A DNA stretch of 64,000 nt from Roseivivax marinus (lineage in GTDB: Bacteria > Pseudomonadota > Alphaproteobacteria > Rhodobacterales > Rhodobacteraceae), in contig NZ_FOAI01000006.1 of assembly GCF_900109705.1 (NCBI RefSeq), positions 1 through 64,000 on the forward strand, given 5' to 3'. Below the pieces are notes generated by a model. That model was not told the DNA's origin, did not search any database, and saw only the letters and a list, made by a program, of their open reading frames with translations. The position numbers and the translations under genes were made by a program. This document shows, piece by piece, positions 32,537 through 41,269 of this stretch; positions within the stretch are counted from its first letter, which is position 1; each line of letters opens with the position of its first letter.

Positions 32537-34849
32537 ATGTCAAACGTTTACGAGTCGACCGAAGCGCCTTCGAATACCAGCACAACATATTCAATCGGCA
32601 TAAACGACCAGTTTCGCGGCACCGTCGATTCAGCATACGAATCCGACTGGGTGCGCATCGATCTGACCGGGGGTACCGGGTATTATTTCCACCTCAATGG
32701 TGACGGAAGCGCGAACAGCCTGGAAGAGAGCGCCTTGGAGCTGCGCAACTCGGATGGGGTACTGATCGCAACCGGTCTTGAAGCCGCAGTGTCGCGTGTC
32801 AGCGTGTCTCCGAGCACAGACAGCACATACTACCTCTCCACAGCTCCGGACGAACTGAGCTGGAGGAATCCGGCGCTCGGAAATTACGTCATCACACCCT
32901 TTTCGGAAATATCTAACAGCGTGTCCTCTACAACGACGCTTGCGCCGGGTAGCAGCGTGACCAGTGCAATTGACTACCGTTATGACCAAGACGTATTCCG
33001 GGTCGACGTTGAAGAAGGGTCCAGTTATTTCTTCGAAATGACCGCCACAGGAAGCGGCCTGGCGCGCGAAAGCCGCCTGGAAATCTATGGTAGCGAACAG
33101 AATTATATCGGCGAGTCCGGAAACGGCGACCAGACGGCTCGCATAGTCTACACCCCGGAGATCGACGAAACGATCTTTATCGCTGCAGACCCGGATTACA
33201 CCGAGACCGGTGGATACAGGATTACTGCAAACCAAGAGATCTCCAACACTTTTGCCACCCCGGAGGTCATCGAAGTCGACAGTTCCGTAAGCAGCGCGAT
33301 CGATTATGGTGGTGATCTCGACGTGTTCGGCACGAGGCTGGAAAGCGGATACAACTATGTTGTCCGAATGACCGGAGACGTCGGCCCTGACAGCCTCGGT
33401 CACAACAGGGTCTTTCTGTCCGACGAGACCGGAACCGAGATCACCCGCTCCGACACTGATGACGAGTACGTCGCCACCCTGACCCACGAGCCCGGGACGG
33501 ACGGCGATTTCTTCATCACAGCAAACCCGCGCGGCATTTCAGACGGCGCCTATCGGCTGACCCTTCAGCAGGAGATTTCCGGCGGCACGGGCACCGCGAC
33601 TTCGGTCGCCATGGGAGGGTCTCTGGAAAGCACCCTCGACTACGACACCGATGAGGACATGATCGCGGTGCAGCTTGAGGCCGGCACACTCTATGGTCTG
33701 TCGCTCGAAGCCGCGGCGACGGGCGATCCGATCGAACGCTCCGCTTTCGCGGTCCTGTCCGCGAATGGCACCGTACTTCGCTCCGACACGGCTGAAGAAC
33801 CTGCTCTCGCCTTCGAATTCGCGCCGGAGGAAACCGGGACCTACTACTTGCGGGTCGGCACCGACTCGTACTTCGGCCGGTCCGGCGACTACGCTGTTTC
33901 CGTCGACGTGATGGGCGGCACCGGGACCGAGGGGTCCGACGTCCTCACCGGCACGGCCAACGCGGACACCATCGAAGGCCGGGGCGGCGACGACCGTATC
34001 GAAGGCGGCGACGGCAATGACTACCTCATGGGCGGCGATGGCGATGACGGCCTTCTCGGTGGCAGCGGCAACGACACGCTCGATGGTGGCGCCGGCGACG
34101 ACAACATCGCGGCCTCGGTCGGGAACGACGAGGTCTGGGGCGGACTGGGCAACGACTTCATCGGCGGCGGCACCGGCGACGACGTGTTGAACGGCGAGGC
34201 CGGTCAGGACACACTGGGCGGCGGAGGCGGTGCGGACAGCATCTCGGCCGGCACCGGCGATGACGTGGTTGCGGGCGGCGCAGGCAACGACACCATCGCG
34301 GGCGGAGACGGTGGGGACACCATGGGCGGCTCCTACGCCGACGACTCCATCACTGGCGGCGAAGGTGACGACTCGCTTGGCGGCGGCACCGGGCGCGACG
34401 TGATCGCGGGCGGCGCAGGCGACGATGCGATCGGTGGCGGTGAAGGCGACGACGTGGTGGACGGCGGCCTGGGCAACGACTTCCTTGCCGGCGGTGGTCG
34501 CAACGACACGATCGAGGGCGGCAGCGGTGACGACCGGATCAATGGCGGAGGCGGCGATGACCTGCTGAGCGGCGGCTCGGGCGCCGATGTGTTCATCTGG
34601 AACGGCGGCGACGCCGGGGCGGTCGATATCGTCGAGGACTTCACCGTGGGCATCGACACCCTGCGCCTGAGCGGGGTCACCAACGCGCCCGGCACGGGGC
34701 TCGAGGGCAAGGTCGATACGCTCGATATCTACGACGTCACGCTCGAGAGCGGGCTCGATGCGGCGGTGCTGAACTACGACGGCCAGTTCATCGCCCTTGC
34801 GGGCGTCTCGTCCATCGATCTGACGGTGGCGGATTTCGTGTTCATCTGA
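32537..34849 (+). CDS. RTX protein with four N-terminal PPC-like beta domains
   Basis: A 770-residue secreted protein. Residues about 15-450 comprise four tandem beta-sandwich repeats of roughly 105 residues resembling prepeptidase C-terminal (PPC) domains; each has a pattern like SAIDY-x-D-x-DVFRV-x-LE-x-G-x-x-Y followed by GxYRLT or GDYAVS. Residues about 460-680 are RTX calcium-binding nonapeptides, and the last 90 residues (LRLSGVTNAPGTGLEGKVDTL onward) match the RTX protein at 14722. There is no Sec signal, consistent with type I secretion. The first half is visibly lower in GC than its neighbours. It is inserted between two halves of the paa cluster. A GGA site lies 6 bases before the ATG. 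Confidence 0.85.
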   Translation: MSNVYESTEAPSNTSTTYSIGINDQFRGTVDSAYESDWVRIDLTGGTGYYFHLNGDGSANSLEESALELRNSDGVLIATGLEAAVSRVSVSPSTDSTYYLSTAPDELSWRNPALGNYVITPFSEISNSVSSTTTLAPGSSVTSAIDYRYDQDVFRVDVEEGSSYFFEMTATGSGLARESRLEIYGSEQNYIGESGNGDQTARIVYTPEIDETIFIAADPDYTETGGYRITANQEISNTFATPEVIEVDSSVSSAIDYGGDLDVFGTRLESGYNYVVRMTGDVGPDSLGHNRVFLSDETGTEITRSDTDDEYVATLTHEPGTDGDFFITANPRGISDGAYRLTLQQEISGGTGTATSVAMGGSLESTLDYDTDEDMIAVQLEAGTLYGLSLEAAATGDPIERSAFAVLSANGTVLRSDTAEEPALAFEFAPEETGTYYLRVGTDSYFGRSGDYAVSVDVMGGTGTEGSDVLTGTANADTIEGRGGDDRIEGGDGNDYLMGGDGDDGLLGGSGNDTLDGGAGDDNIAASVGNDEVWGGLGNDFIGGGTGDDVLNGEAGQDTLGGGGGADSISAGTGDDVVAGGAGNDTIAGGDGGDTMGGSYADDSITGGEGDDSLGGGTGRDVIAGGAGDDAIGGGEGDDVVDGGLGNDFLAGGGRNDTIEGGSGDDRINGGGGDDLLSGGSGADVFIWNGGDAGAVDIVEDFTVGIDTLRLSGVTNAPGTGLEGKVDTLDIYDVTLESGLDAAVLNYDGQFIALAGVSSIDLTVADFVFI

Positions 34850-34861
34850 TCCTGCAAGAAG

Positions 34862-34886
34862 CGGCGGCCCGGGCTCCGGGCCGCCG
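34862..34886 (+). terminator. hairpin after the second RTX gene
   Basis: A perfect 11-bp stem (CGGCGGCCCGG, loop GCT, CCGGGCCGCCG) starts 12 bases after the stop codon. Confidence 0.65.
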
Positions 34887-34920
34887 TGCCATGGCGAGAC
34901 TGTCGCGGCCAGAGCGGGGC

Positions 34921-34940
34921 AAAATCTTACTTAAGATTTT
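34921..34940. terminator. AT-rich bidirectional palindrome
   Basis: AAAATCTTA-CT-TAAGATTTT followed by TGCT, with A and T tracts on both sides, 24 bases from the paaZ stop. It should terminate paaZ transcripts on the minus strand and back up the RTX terminator on the plus strand. It shares the ATCTTA / TAAGAT core with the palindrome at 20391-20420. Confidence 0.7.
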
Positions 34941-34964
34941 TGCTCCTGGTCGGGACCGTGTGTT

Positions 34965-37013
34965 TCAGGGCCAGGACTTCGCCACCATCGTCAGCACATC
35001 GTACTGAGCGACGATCTCGTCATGCTGGTTCGTCACCTGGCAATCCCAGCGCACCTCCCCGTGCTCGGCCTCCTCGCGCGGATTGATCTCCTTGCAGGTC
35101 AGTCGCACCCGCAGCGAGTCCCCGAAGTAGACCGGCGTGAGGAAACGCAGGTTGTCGATGCCGTAGTTGGCCAGCACGGGCCCCGGCTCGGGTGACACGA
35201 AGAGGCCGGCCGCGAAGGACACGATCAGGTAGCCGTGCGCCACGCGCCCCTCGAAGAACGGGTTCGCGCGGGCGGCGGCCTCGTCCATGTGGGCGTAGAA
35301 CGTGTCGCCGGTGAAATCGGCGAAGTGCTCGGTATCGGCCTCGGTGATCTCGCGTGCCTCGGTGAGGATCTGGTCGCCCAGTTCCAGTTCGGCCAGCGAC
35401 TTGCGGAAGGGATGCACCTCGCGATCGGCCGGAGCGCCGTCGGACCACGTTCCGGTCACCGCCGCGAGCAGCCCCGGCGCGCCCTGCACCGCCGTGCGCA
35501 TCATGAAGTGGCGCACGCCGCGCATGCCGCCCATCTCCTCGCCGCCGCCCGCGCGCCCCGGACCGCCGTGCACCAGTGGCGCGAGGGGCGAGCCGTGCCC
35601 GGTCGAGGACTTCGCCGATGTCCGGCTGCCGATCAGCACCCGGCCATGGAACGGCGCCACGCCGCTCACCACCTCCGCGGCCACGTTCGGGTCATTGGTG
35701 AAGAGCGACGAGCAGAGCGAGCCACGCCCCATCCGTGCCAGTTTCACGGCCTCGCCCCCATCGGCATAGGACATGAGCGTCGCCACCGGGCCGAAGGCCT
35801 CGACCTCGTGCACGGCGCGGGCGGTGGCGGGGTTGCCGCAACGCAGCAGCACCGGGTTCAGGAAGGCGCCCTGCTCGGGATCGCCCGAGGCAAGGCGTAC
35901 GTCGTCCGGGTCACCCGCGACGATCTCGGCCTCGGCGGCCAGTTCGGCGATCCTGGCGCGGACAGCGTCACGCTCGCCCCGGCTGACCAGCGCGCCCATA
36001 CGGGTCGCGTCGTCGTCGGGCAGCCCCACGGCGACCTGCGCAAGCCGCGCCGAGATCGCCTCGCTCGCCGCATCAGCGTAGGCGTCGGGCACCAGCAGAC
36101 GGCGGATCGCGGTGCACTTTTGCCCGGCCTTGGCGGTCATCTCGCGCACGGCCTCGCGCACGAAAAGGTCGAACTCGGGCGTGTCGGGCCCTGCATCCGC
36201 GCCCAGGATCGAGCAATTGAGACTGTCGGCCTCCATGGTGAACGGGACGGAATGCTCGACGATTGCGGGATGAACGCGCAGCTTGCGCCCCGTGGCCGCC
36301 GAGCCCGTGAAGGTCACCACGTCCTGTTCTTCCACGTGATCGAGAAGATCGCCGGCCGATCCGCAAAGCAGCTGCAGAGCACCTTCGGGCAGCACCTCCA
36401 TCTCGAGTATCCGGCGCACGACCAGCTCGGTCAGGTAGGCGGTCTGCGAGGCGGGCTTCACAAGGCACGGCATTCCCGCGATCAGCGCGGGCGCGATCTT
36501 TTCCAGCATCCCCCAGACGGGGAAATTGAAGGCGTTGATATGCACCGCCACGCCAAGGCGCGGGGTCAGAACGTGCTGGGCCGAGAAGGTGTGATCGGCC
36601 GAGAGCGGCTCCACCGGCCCCTCGGGGATCACGTGTGCGTTCGGCAGTTCACGGCGGGCGCGGCTCGCGAAGGTGAGCATCGTGCCGATCCCGCCCTCAA
36701 TGTCGATCCAGCCGTCCTTGCGCGTGGCGCCGGTGCGGTAGTTCTCGCGGTAGAACTCTTCCTTCAGCTCCATCAGCGCGAGGCCGATCCGCTTGAGCAT
36801 CAGCGCGCGCTGGTGGACCGTCATGCGCCGCAGCGCCGGTCCACCGACCTCGCGGGCGTGGGCCAGCGCCTCGGCACGGTCGAGCCCGTCGGCCCCGATG
36901 CGCGCGACGGGCGCCCCGGTCGCGGCGTCAAGCAGTTCCTGCCCCTCGCCCGCGCCCGCGCGCCATGCGCCCGAGACGTAACTTTCCAGCCGGCGCGGTG
37001 CGCTCTGCAGCAT
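34965..37013 (-). CDS. paaZ: oxepin-CoA hydrolase / 3-oxo-5,6-dehydrosuberyl-CoA semialdehyde dehydrogenase
   Basis: A 682-residue bifunctional PaaZ. The N-terminal aldehyde dehydrogenase domain (to about residue 525) has the catalytic Glu in FTMEADSLN (about 256) and Cys in KAGQKCTAIRR (about 298). The C-terminal MaoC-like hydratase (about 550-682) has HMDEAAARANPFFEGRVAHGY. It opens the oxepin ring and oxidises the aldehyde before it can cyclise. The ATG at 37013 has GGGGAGG upstream. It is the last gene of the minus-strand paa operon. Confidence 0.96.
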   Translation of the reverse strand: MLQSAPRRLESYVSGAWRAGAGEGQELLDAATGAPVARIGADGLDRAEALAHAREVGGPALRRMTVHQRALMLKRIGLALMELKEEFYRENYRTGATRKDGWIDIEGGIGTMLTFASRARRELPNAHVIPEGPVEPLSADHTFSAQHVLTPRLGVAVHINAFNFPVWGMLEKIAPALIAGMPCLVKPASQTAYLTELVVRRILEMEVLPEGALQLLCGSAGDLLDHVEEQDVVTFTGSAATGRKLRVHPAIVEHSVPFTMEADSLNCSILGADAGPDTPEFDLFVREAVREMTAKAGQKCTAIRRLLVPDAYADAASEAISARLAQVAVGLPDDDATRMGALVSRGERDAVRARIAELAAEAEIVAGDPDDVRLASGDPEQGAFLNPVLLRCGNPATARAVHEVEAFGPVATLMSYADGGEAVKLARMGRGSLCSSLFTNDPNVAAEVVSGVAPFHGRVLIGSRTSAKSSTGHGSPLAPLVHGGPGRAGGGEEMGGMRGVRHFMMRTAVQGAPGLLAAVTGTWSDGAPADREVHPFRKSLAELELGDQILTEAREITEADTEHFADFTGDTFYAHMDEAAARANPFFEGRVAHGYLIVSFAAGLFVSPEPGPVLANYGIDNLRFLTPVYFGDSLRVRLTCKEINPREEAEHGEVRWDCQVTNQHDEIVAQYDVLTMVAKSWP

Positions 37014-37069
37014 GATGTCCTCCCCGTGGTTGATGTCCTGTGCGCGCGAGACCGCGCCCCTGTCGCGCC

Positions 37070-38143
37070 TCAGGCGTCGTAGGTGATGACGACCTTGTCC
37101 GAGATAGGCACGCACTGGCAGGTCAGCACGTAGCCTGCCCGGACCTCGTAATCCTCGAGCGCGTGGTTCGTCTCCATCTCGACCTCGCCCTCCAGCACCT
37201 TGGCGCGGCAGGTCGAGCAGACCCCGGCCCGGCACGAGAACGGCGCATCCATGGCGTTGTCGAGCGCGGCCTGCAGGACCGGCGTGCCGTCCTTGGGCAT
37301 CCGGAACGTCCGCGTCGCGCCGTCGAGCGTCACCTGCGCCTCGCACATGGCGCCTGCCTCGGCGGCCTGTTTCGACACCACCTTCTTCGCGCGGCCCGGC
37401 TGGGACGAGGCGAAAAGCTCGAATTTGATGCGATCGTCGGCCAGGCCGTGCTGACGCAGGCTTTCGGCGATGGTCAGCATCATGGGCTCGGGGCCGCAGA
37501 TGAAAGCCGTGTCGACCGAGGCCGGGTCGATCCAGTGGCGGAAGAGCGCATCCATCTTCTCGGCATCCACGCGCCCCGAGAACAGGTCGATGTCCTGCGA
37601 CTCGGATTCCAGAACGTGAATCACCGAGAACCGCCCGAGATAGGTGTTCTTGAGATCCTCCAGCTCCTCGCGGAACATGATCGAGCTGACCTGCCGGTTG
37701 GCGTAGACCAGCGTGACCTGCGCGTTCGGCTCGCGCGCCAGAACGGTCTTCACGATGGACAGGACCGGCGTGATCCCCGACCCGCCGGCGAAGGCGAGAT
37801 AGTGCTTCTCGGTCGCTGCATCGAGCGGGGTGAAGAACTTGCCCATCGGCGCCATCGCCTCGAGGGTGTCGCCGGGCTTCAGCTCCTCGTTGGCCCAGGT
37901 CGAGAACGCACCACCGTCGACCCGCTTGATGCCCACGCGCAGCACGCCGTCATCCAGCCCCGCGCAGATCGAGTAGGACCGGCGCAATTCGTCCCCGTCG
38001 AAGTCGCGGCGGAAGGTCAGGTACTGGCCCTGCGTGAAGTCGAAGGCCTGTGCGGCGTCGTCCTCGGGCCGAAGGGTGACCACCACGGCATCGCGGGTGG
38101 TCTTCTGAACGTCGGTGACGGTGAGCGGATGAAAGCGTGGCAT
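37070..38143 (-). CDS. paaE: phenylacetyl-CoA epoxidase reductase subunit
   Basis: A 357-residue reductase. Residues about 1-100 bind FAD (LRRSYSIC), about 110-235 bind NAD(P)H (FAGGSGITPVLSIVK and FICGPEPMM), and about 265-357 are a plant-type 2Fe-2S ferredoxin (CRAGVCSTCRAKV and the later C in LTCQCVP). It passes electrons from NADPH to the PaaAC diiron centre. The ATG at 38143 shares one base with the stop codon of a small upstream ORF (TGATG). Confidence 0.95.
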   Translation of the reverse strand: MPRFHPLTVTDVQKTTRDAVVVTLRPEDDAAQAFDFTQGQYLTFRRDFDGDELRRSYSICAGLDDGVLRVGIKRVDGGAFSTWANEELKPGDTLEAMAPMGKFFTPLDAATEKHYLAFAGGSGITPVLSIVKTVLAREPNAQVTLVYANRQVSSIMFREELEDLKNTYLGRFSVIHVLESESQDIDLFSGRVDAEKMDALFRHWIDPASVDTAFICGPEPMMLTIAESLRQHGLADDRIKFELFASSQPGRAKKVVSKQAAEAGAMCEAQVTLDGATRTFRMPKDGTPVLQAALDNAMDAPFSCRAGVCSTCRAKVLEGEVEMETNHALEDYEVRAGYVLTCQCVPISDKVVITYDA

Positions 38144-38382
38144 CAGGCGGCGTCCTGCGCTTGGAATGGGTGAGCGTGGTTCGGCGCGGAGTGCGGCGAA
38201 CGGGGCACGGCGCGGTGCCGCGGTTGAGGCTTGGACAGGGACCGCGCCTTCCCGGCAGCATGGGCTTCGCGCCAATCGCCCGTAGCGTCCGCGACGAGGT
38301 ATGGATCGCGGCCGGCGCGGGTTTGCTCGCCGGGGAAACGGTGAAGCGCATTGCGCGCCAGGGCATCGGTTCTCGCAATCAT
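38143..38382 (-). CDS. small hypothetical ORF within the paa operon
   Basis: A 79-residue reading frame fills most of the 262 bases between paaD and paaE. It has an excellent GGGGAGG ribosome binding site before the ATG at 38382, and its TGA shares a base with the paaE ATG (TGATG), the arrangement of a translationally coupled gene. The product (starting MIARTDALARNALHRFPGEQ) is basic, rich in Ala, Arg, His and Pro, with no cysteine, no membrane segment and no domain I know. It may be a real small protein, or a leader that couples paaE translation. Confidence 0.45.
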   Translation of the reverse strand: MIARTDALARNALHRFPGEQTRAGRDPYLVADATGDWREAHAAGKARSLSKPQPRHRAVPRSPHSAPNHAHPFQAQDAA

Positions 38383-38405
38383 CGTCCGTCCTCCCCGACA
38401 GCCGA

Positions 38406-38927
38406 TCAGATGCACTTGAAGTAGTCGAAGGGCTCCAGGCACTCGGTGCAGCGGTAGGCCGCCTTGCACGGGGTCGAGCCGTACTGGCTGACCCTCTCGG
38501 TCGCGCCGGAGCCGCAGCGCGGGCACGTCACGGTCAAGTTCGACGTCCCTGCAAGACGCGCGGCGCGCGCGCTGGTCACGTCCGAGGCAGTCCCGTCCAC
38601 CGGCGGTGCAATGCCGTAGGCGCGCAGCTTGTCGCGCGCGGCCTCGCTCAGCCAATCGGAGGTCCACGGCGGCGACAACCGGCGTTCCAGCCGGACCTGC
38701 TTCACGCCCTTGGCATGCAGGTGCGCTTCGATGTCGAAGTTGATGACCGCCGTGGCGGGGCACCCCGAATAGGTCGGCGTCACGGCGACCACGAGCGTCT
38801 CCCCCTCCCGGCGCACCTCGCGGACAATGCCGAGATCGGTGACCGAAATCACCGGGATCTCGGGATCCGGCACCTCGGACAGCCATTCCCACACAGTGGC
38901 CGTGTCGGGCAGCGTGTCGGTCACCAT
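38406..38927 (-). CDS. paaD: phenylacetyl-CoA epoxidase subunit PaaD
   Basis: A 173-residue protein. The N-terminal DUF59/MIP18-like domain has PDPEIPVISVTDLGIV and a conserved TPTYSGCPA segment, and the C-terminal part has a zinc-ribbon-like set of cysteines (CPRCGSG, then YRCTECLEPFDYFKC). PaaD is thought to help assemble the iron centres of the epoxidase rather than act in catalysis. It overlaps the paaC end by 7 bases. Confidence 0.93.
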   Translation of the reverse strand: MVTDTLPDTATVWEWLSEVPDPEIPVISVTDLGIVREVRREGETLVVAVTPTYSGCPATAVINFDIEAHLHAKGVKQVRLERRLSPPWTSDWLSEAARDKLRAYGIAPPVDGTASDVTSARAARLAGTSNLTVTCPRCGSGATERVSQYGSTPCKAAYRCTECLEPFDYFKCI

Positions 38928-39769
38928 TCCGCCCCCGGATAGGCGCGCTGCAGGAACTGCATCTCGGCCAGAAGGTAGCCCAGGTGCTCTGTGTGGCGCC
39001 CCTGCCGGCCCCCACGATGGACGTCGCCGTTCTCGGGCGGGGTGAGCGTGGCCTCCTCCAGCACCTCACCCACCAGCGCCGTCCAGTCCGCGCGCAAGTC
39101 CTGCGGCAGCGGCGCGATCCCGGCCTCCACTACGGCCTCGTCCACCGCATCACCGGTGAACATCTCGCCCGTGTAGGGCCAGAGCCGCTCGAGCGCGTCC
39201 TGCATCCGGGCGTGGCTCTCGTCGGAGCCATCACCAAGTCGGATTACAAGATCACTCGATCTTTCAAGGTGATAGCGGACTTCCTTCAACGCCTTCGCGG
39301 CAATCTCGGCAACCTCGGTCACGGTCGAACCGGCCAGCCGCTCGAGCATCAGGTGATGCCAGGCGTCGAACAGGAACTGCCGCATGAGCGTGCGGCCGAT
39401 GTCGCCGTTCGGAAGCTCGACCATCTGCACGTTGCGGAACTTCATCACGTCGCGCAGGTAGGCAAGGTCGTCGGCGGTGCGCTCACCCTCCTCGACCTCG
39501 GCGGCGAGGCCGAGCCACATCTGCGTATGACCGATCAGGTCGAGCGCCACGTTCGCGACGGCGATATCCTCTTCCAGCGCCGGGCCCTTGCCGCACCATT
39601 CCGACAGACGGTGCCCGAGCACGAGGGTCGAGTCGCCCATGCGGCACAGCCATTCGAAGAAGGCCGGCTTTAGGTCGGGCTGGTCGGCCAGAACGTCGCG
39701 CGGCTGACCCTCGGCCCGGTCGGCGAGGTCCACCACATTCGGCGTCGTCATGTCGGGAAGCGACGGCAT
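38921..39769 (-). CDS. paaC: phenylacetyl-CoA epoxidase structural subunit PaaC
   Basis: A subunit of about 282 residues related to PaaA but without its full set of diiron ligands; it forms the structural partner in the PaaAC heterodimer. Typical segments are LGHRLSEWCGKGPALEEDIA and FLFDAWHHLMLERL. The ATG at 39769 shares its A with the paaB stop; a GTG one codon earlier (39772) is an alternative. All junctions from paaB to paaD overlap or touch. Confidence 0.94.
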   Translation of the reverse strand: MPSLPDMTTPNVVDLADRAEGQPRDVLADQPDLKPAFFEWLCRMGDSTLVLGHRLSEWCGKGPALEEDIAVANVALDLIGHTQMWLGLAAEVEEGERTADDLAYLRDVMKFRNVQMVELPNGDIGRTLMRQFLFDAWHHLMLERLAGSTVTEVAEIAAKALKEVRYHLERSSDLVIRLGDGSDESHARMQDALERLWPYTGEMFTGDAVDEAVVEAGIAPLPQDLRADWTALVGEVLEEATLTPPENGDVHRGGRQGRHTEHLGYLLAEMQFLQRAYPGAEW

Positions 39770-40053
39770 CACATGTGCCCCACGTCGTCGGGAATGTCGT
39801 AGAAGGTCGGGTGACGGTAGACCTTGTCCTCGGCCGGGTCGAAGAGCGGCCCCTTCTCGGACGGCGCCGAGGCGGTGATCTCCTTCGACGGCACGACCCA
39901 GATCGACACGCCCTCCTTGCGGCGGGTGTAGACGTCACGCGCGTTGTTGATCGCAGTCTCCGCGTCCGGCGCGTGCAGGCTGCCCACGTGACGGTGGTTC
40001 AGCCCGTTCTGGCTGCGGATGAAAATCTCCCAGAGCGGCCACTCTCTCGACAT
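39769..40053 (-). CDS. paaB: phenylacetyl-CoA epoxidase subunit PaaB
   Basis: A 94-residue subunit beginning MSREWPLWEIFIRSQNGLNH, very close to the known PaaB start. The VSIWVVPSKEITASAP segment is also typical. It is needed for a functional epoxidase complex and bridges the PaaAC heterodimers. A GGAGGAGG-type site precedes the ATG. It lies 45 bases after paaA. Confidence 0.95.
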   Translation of the reverse strand: MSREWPLWEIFIRSQNGLNHRHVGSLHAPDAETAINNARDVYTRRKEGVSIWVVPSKEITASAPSEKGPLFDPAEDKVYRHPTFYDIPDDVGHM

Positions 40054-40098
40054 GAACGCCTCCTCCTAACGTCTTTATAAGACCGGTCGAACCGGCGC

Positions 40099-41091
40099 TC
40101 ACTCGGCCGCCGTGGCCGCCGCCTCGCGCCGCTTCGCGGCTTTGTCGGCATAGGCGGTCAGCCCGTCGCGGAACCACGCGCCCTCTTCCCACGCCTGCAC
40201 GCGGGTGCCGAGCCGCTCCTTGTTACAGGGTCCGTTGCCCTTGAGCACTTCGAAGAACTCGTCCCAGTCGGGCTGAGTGAAGTCGTATCCGCCCTTCTCC
40301 TCGTTCCAGGCAAGGTCCGGGTCCGGCACCTCGAGCCCGAGGAACTCGGCCTGCGGCACGGTCTCGTTCACGAAACGCTGGCGCAGCTCGTCGTTGGTGT
40401 TGATCTTGATCTTCCACGCCATCGACTGCTCGGAATGGACCGAGTTCGCATCGGACGGGCCGAACATCATCAGAGCCGGATACCAGAAGCGGTTGAGCGC
40501 ATCCTGAGCCATCTCGCGCTGGGCATCGGTGCCGCGCGCCATCTTCATCATGATGTGGTAGCCCTGCCGCTGGTGGAAGCTTTCTTCCTTGCAGATGCGG
40601 ATCATCGCGCGGGAATAGGGGCCGTAGGAGGTGCGCTGCAGCGGCACCTGGTTCATGATCGCCGCCCCATCCACAAGCCAGCCGATCGCGCCCATGTCCG
40701 CCCAGGTCAGCGTCGGGTAGTTGAAGATCGACGAATACTTGGCCTTGCCGGAGTGCAACTGCTCTAACATCTCGTCACGGCTGATGCCCAGCGTCTCGGC
40801 GGCGGAATAGAGGTACAGACCGTGGCCCGCCTCGTCCTGAACCTTGGCCAGCAGGATCTGCTTGCGCTCGAGCGTGGGCGCCCGCGTGATCCAGTTGCCC
40901 TCGGGCAGCTGGCCGACGATCTCGGAATGGGCGTGCTGGCTGATCTGGCGGATCAGTGTCTTGCGGTAGCCTTCGGGCATCCACTCCTTGGGCTCGATCT
41001 TGTCGCCCGCGTCGATGCGCGCCTGAAAGCCCTTCTCCTCGGGGGTCTGTTCGCCCGAGCTGCCCTCGGATTTCACCATCTGTGCATACAT
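40099..41091 (-). CDS. paaA: phenylacetyl-CoA epoxidase catalytic subunit PaaA
   Basis: A 330-residue diiron oxygenase subunit. Iron-ligand motifs are [11 protein letters not shown] (about residues 86-96, ExxH) and [11 protein letters not shown] (about 166, ExxH). [21 protein letters not shown] and [16 protein letters not shown] are standard PaaA segments. With PaaB to PaaE it converts phenylacetyl-CoA to its 1,2-epoxide using O2 and NADPH. The ATG at 41091 has a GGAGG site. The upstream gap of about 175 bases contains the putative PaaX operator. Confidence 0.96.
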   Translation of the reverse strand: MYAQMVKSEGSSGEQTPEEKGFQARIDAGDKIEPKEWMPEGYRKTLIRQISQHAHSEIVGQLPEGNWITRAPTLERKQILLAKVQDEAGHGLYLYSAAETLGISRDEMLEQLHSGKAKYSSIFNYPTLTWADMGAIGWLVDGAAIMNQVPLQRTSYGPYSRAMIRICKEESFHQRQGYHIMMKMARGTDAQREMAQDALNRFWYPALMMFGPSDANSVHSEQSMAWKIKINTNDELRQRFVNETVPQAEFLGLEVPDPDLAWNEEKGGYDFTQPDWDEFFEVLKGNGPCNKERLGTRVQAWEEGAWFRDGLTAYADKAAKRREAAATAAE

Positions 41092-41218
41092 CGGTCGTCC
41101 TCCTCTCCTCGAGACGAACGCGGAGCGGGATCGTGTGGATCCCTCGACTGCCCGTGGGCGCGTGCCCGTCGCCTCCCCGAACCCGGCGATGCCGATCGGG
41201 TGATGGAGGATGTAACAC

Positions 41219-41269
41219 GAAAAGCGTCACACTTGAAGGGGATTCAATCGTTTTGGCGTGACGCTTTTC
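41219..41269. promoter_or_regulatory. long inverted repeat upstream of paaA, putative PaaX site
   Basis: Two perfect 12-bp arms, GAAAAGCGTCAC (41219-41230) and GTGACGCTTTTC (41258-41269), are separated by 27 bases. The distal arm runs into the paaX stop codon. The position between paaX and paaA suits autoregulation and repression of paaABCDEZ. The arms could each be a half-site for dimers on a looped DNA, or together form an mRNA hairpin at the end of paaX. Confidence 0.6.

Noticed and set aside
40081-40088. GACCGGTC palindrome between paaA and paaB as a regulator site
   Set aside because: It is only 8 bases, inside a 45-base gap within a cotranscribed operon, and common by chance in GC-rich DNA.
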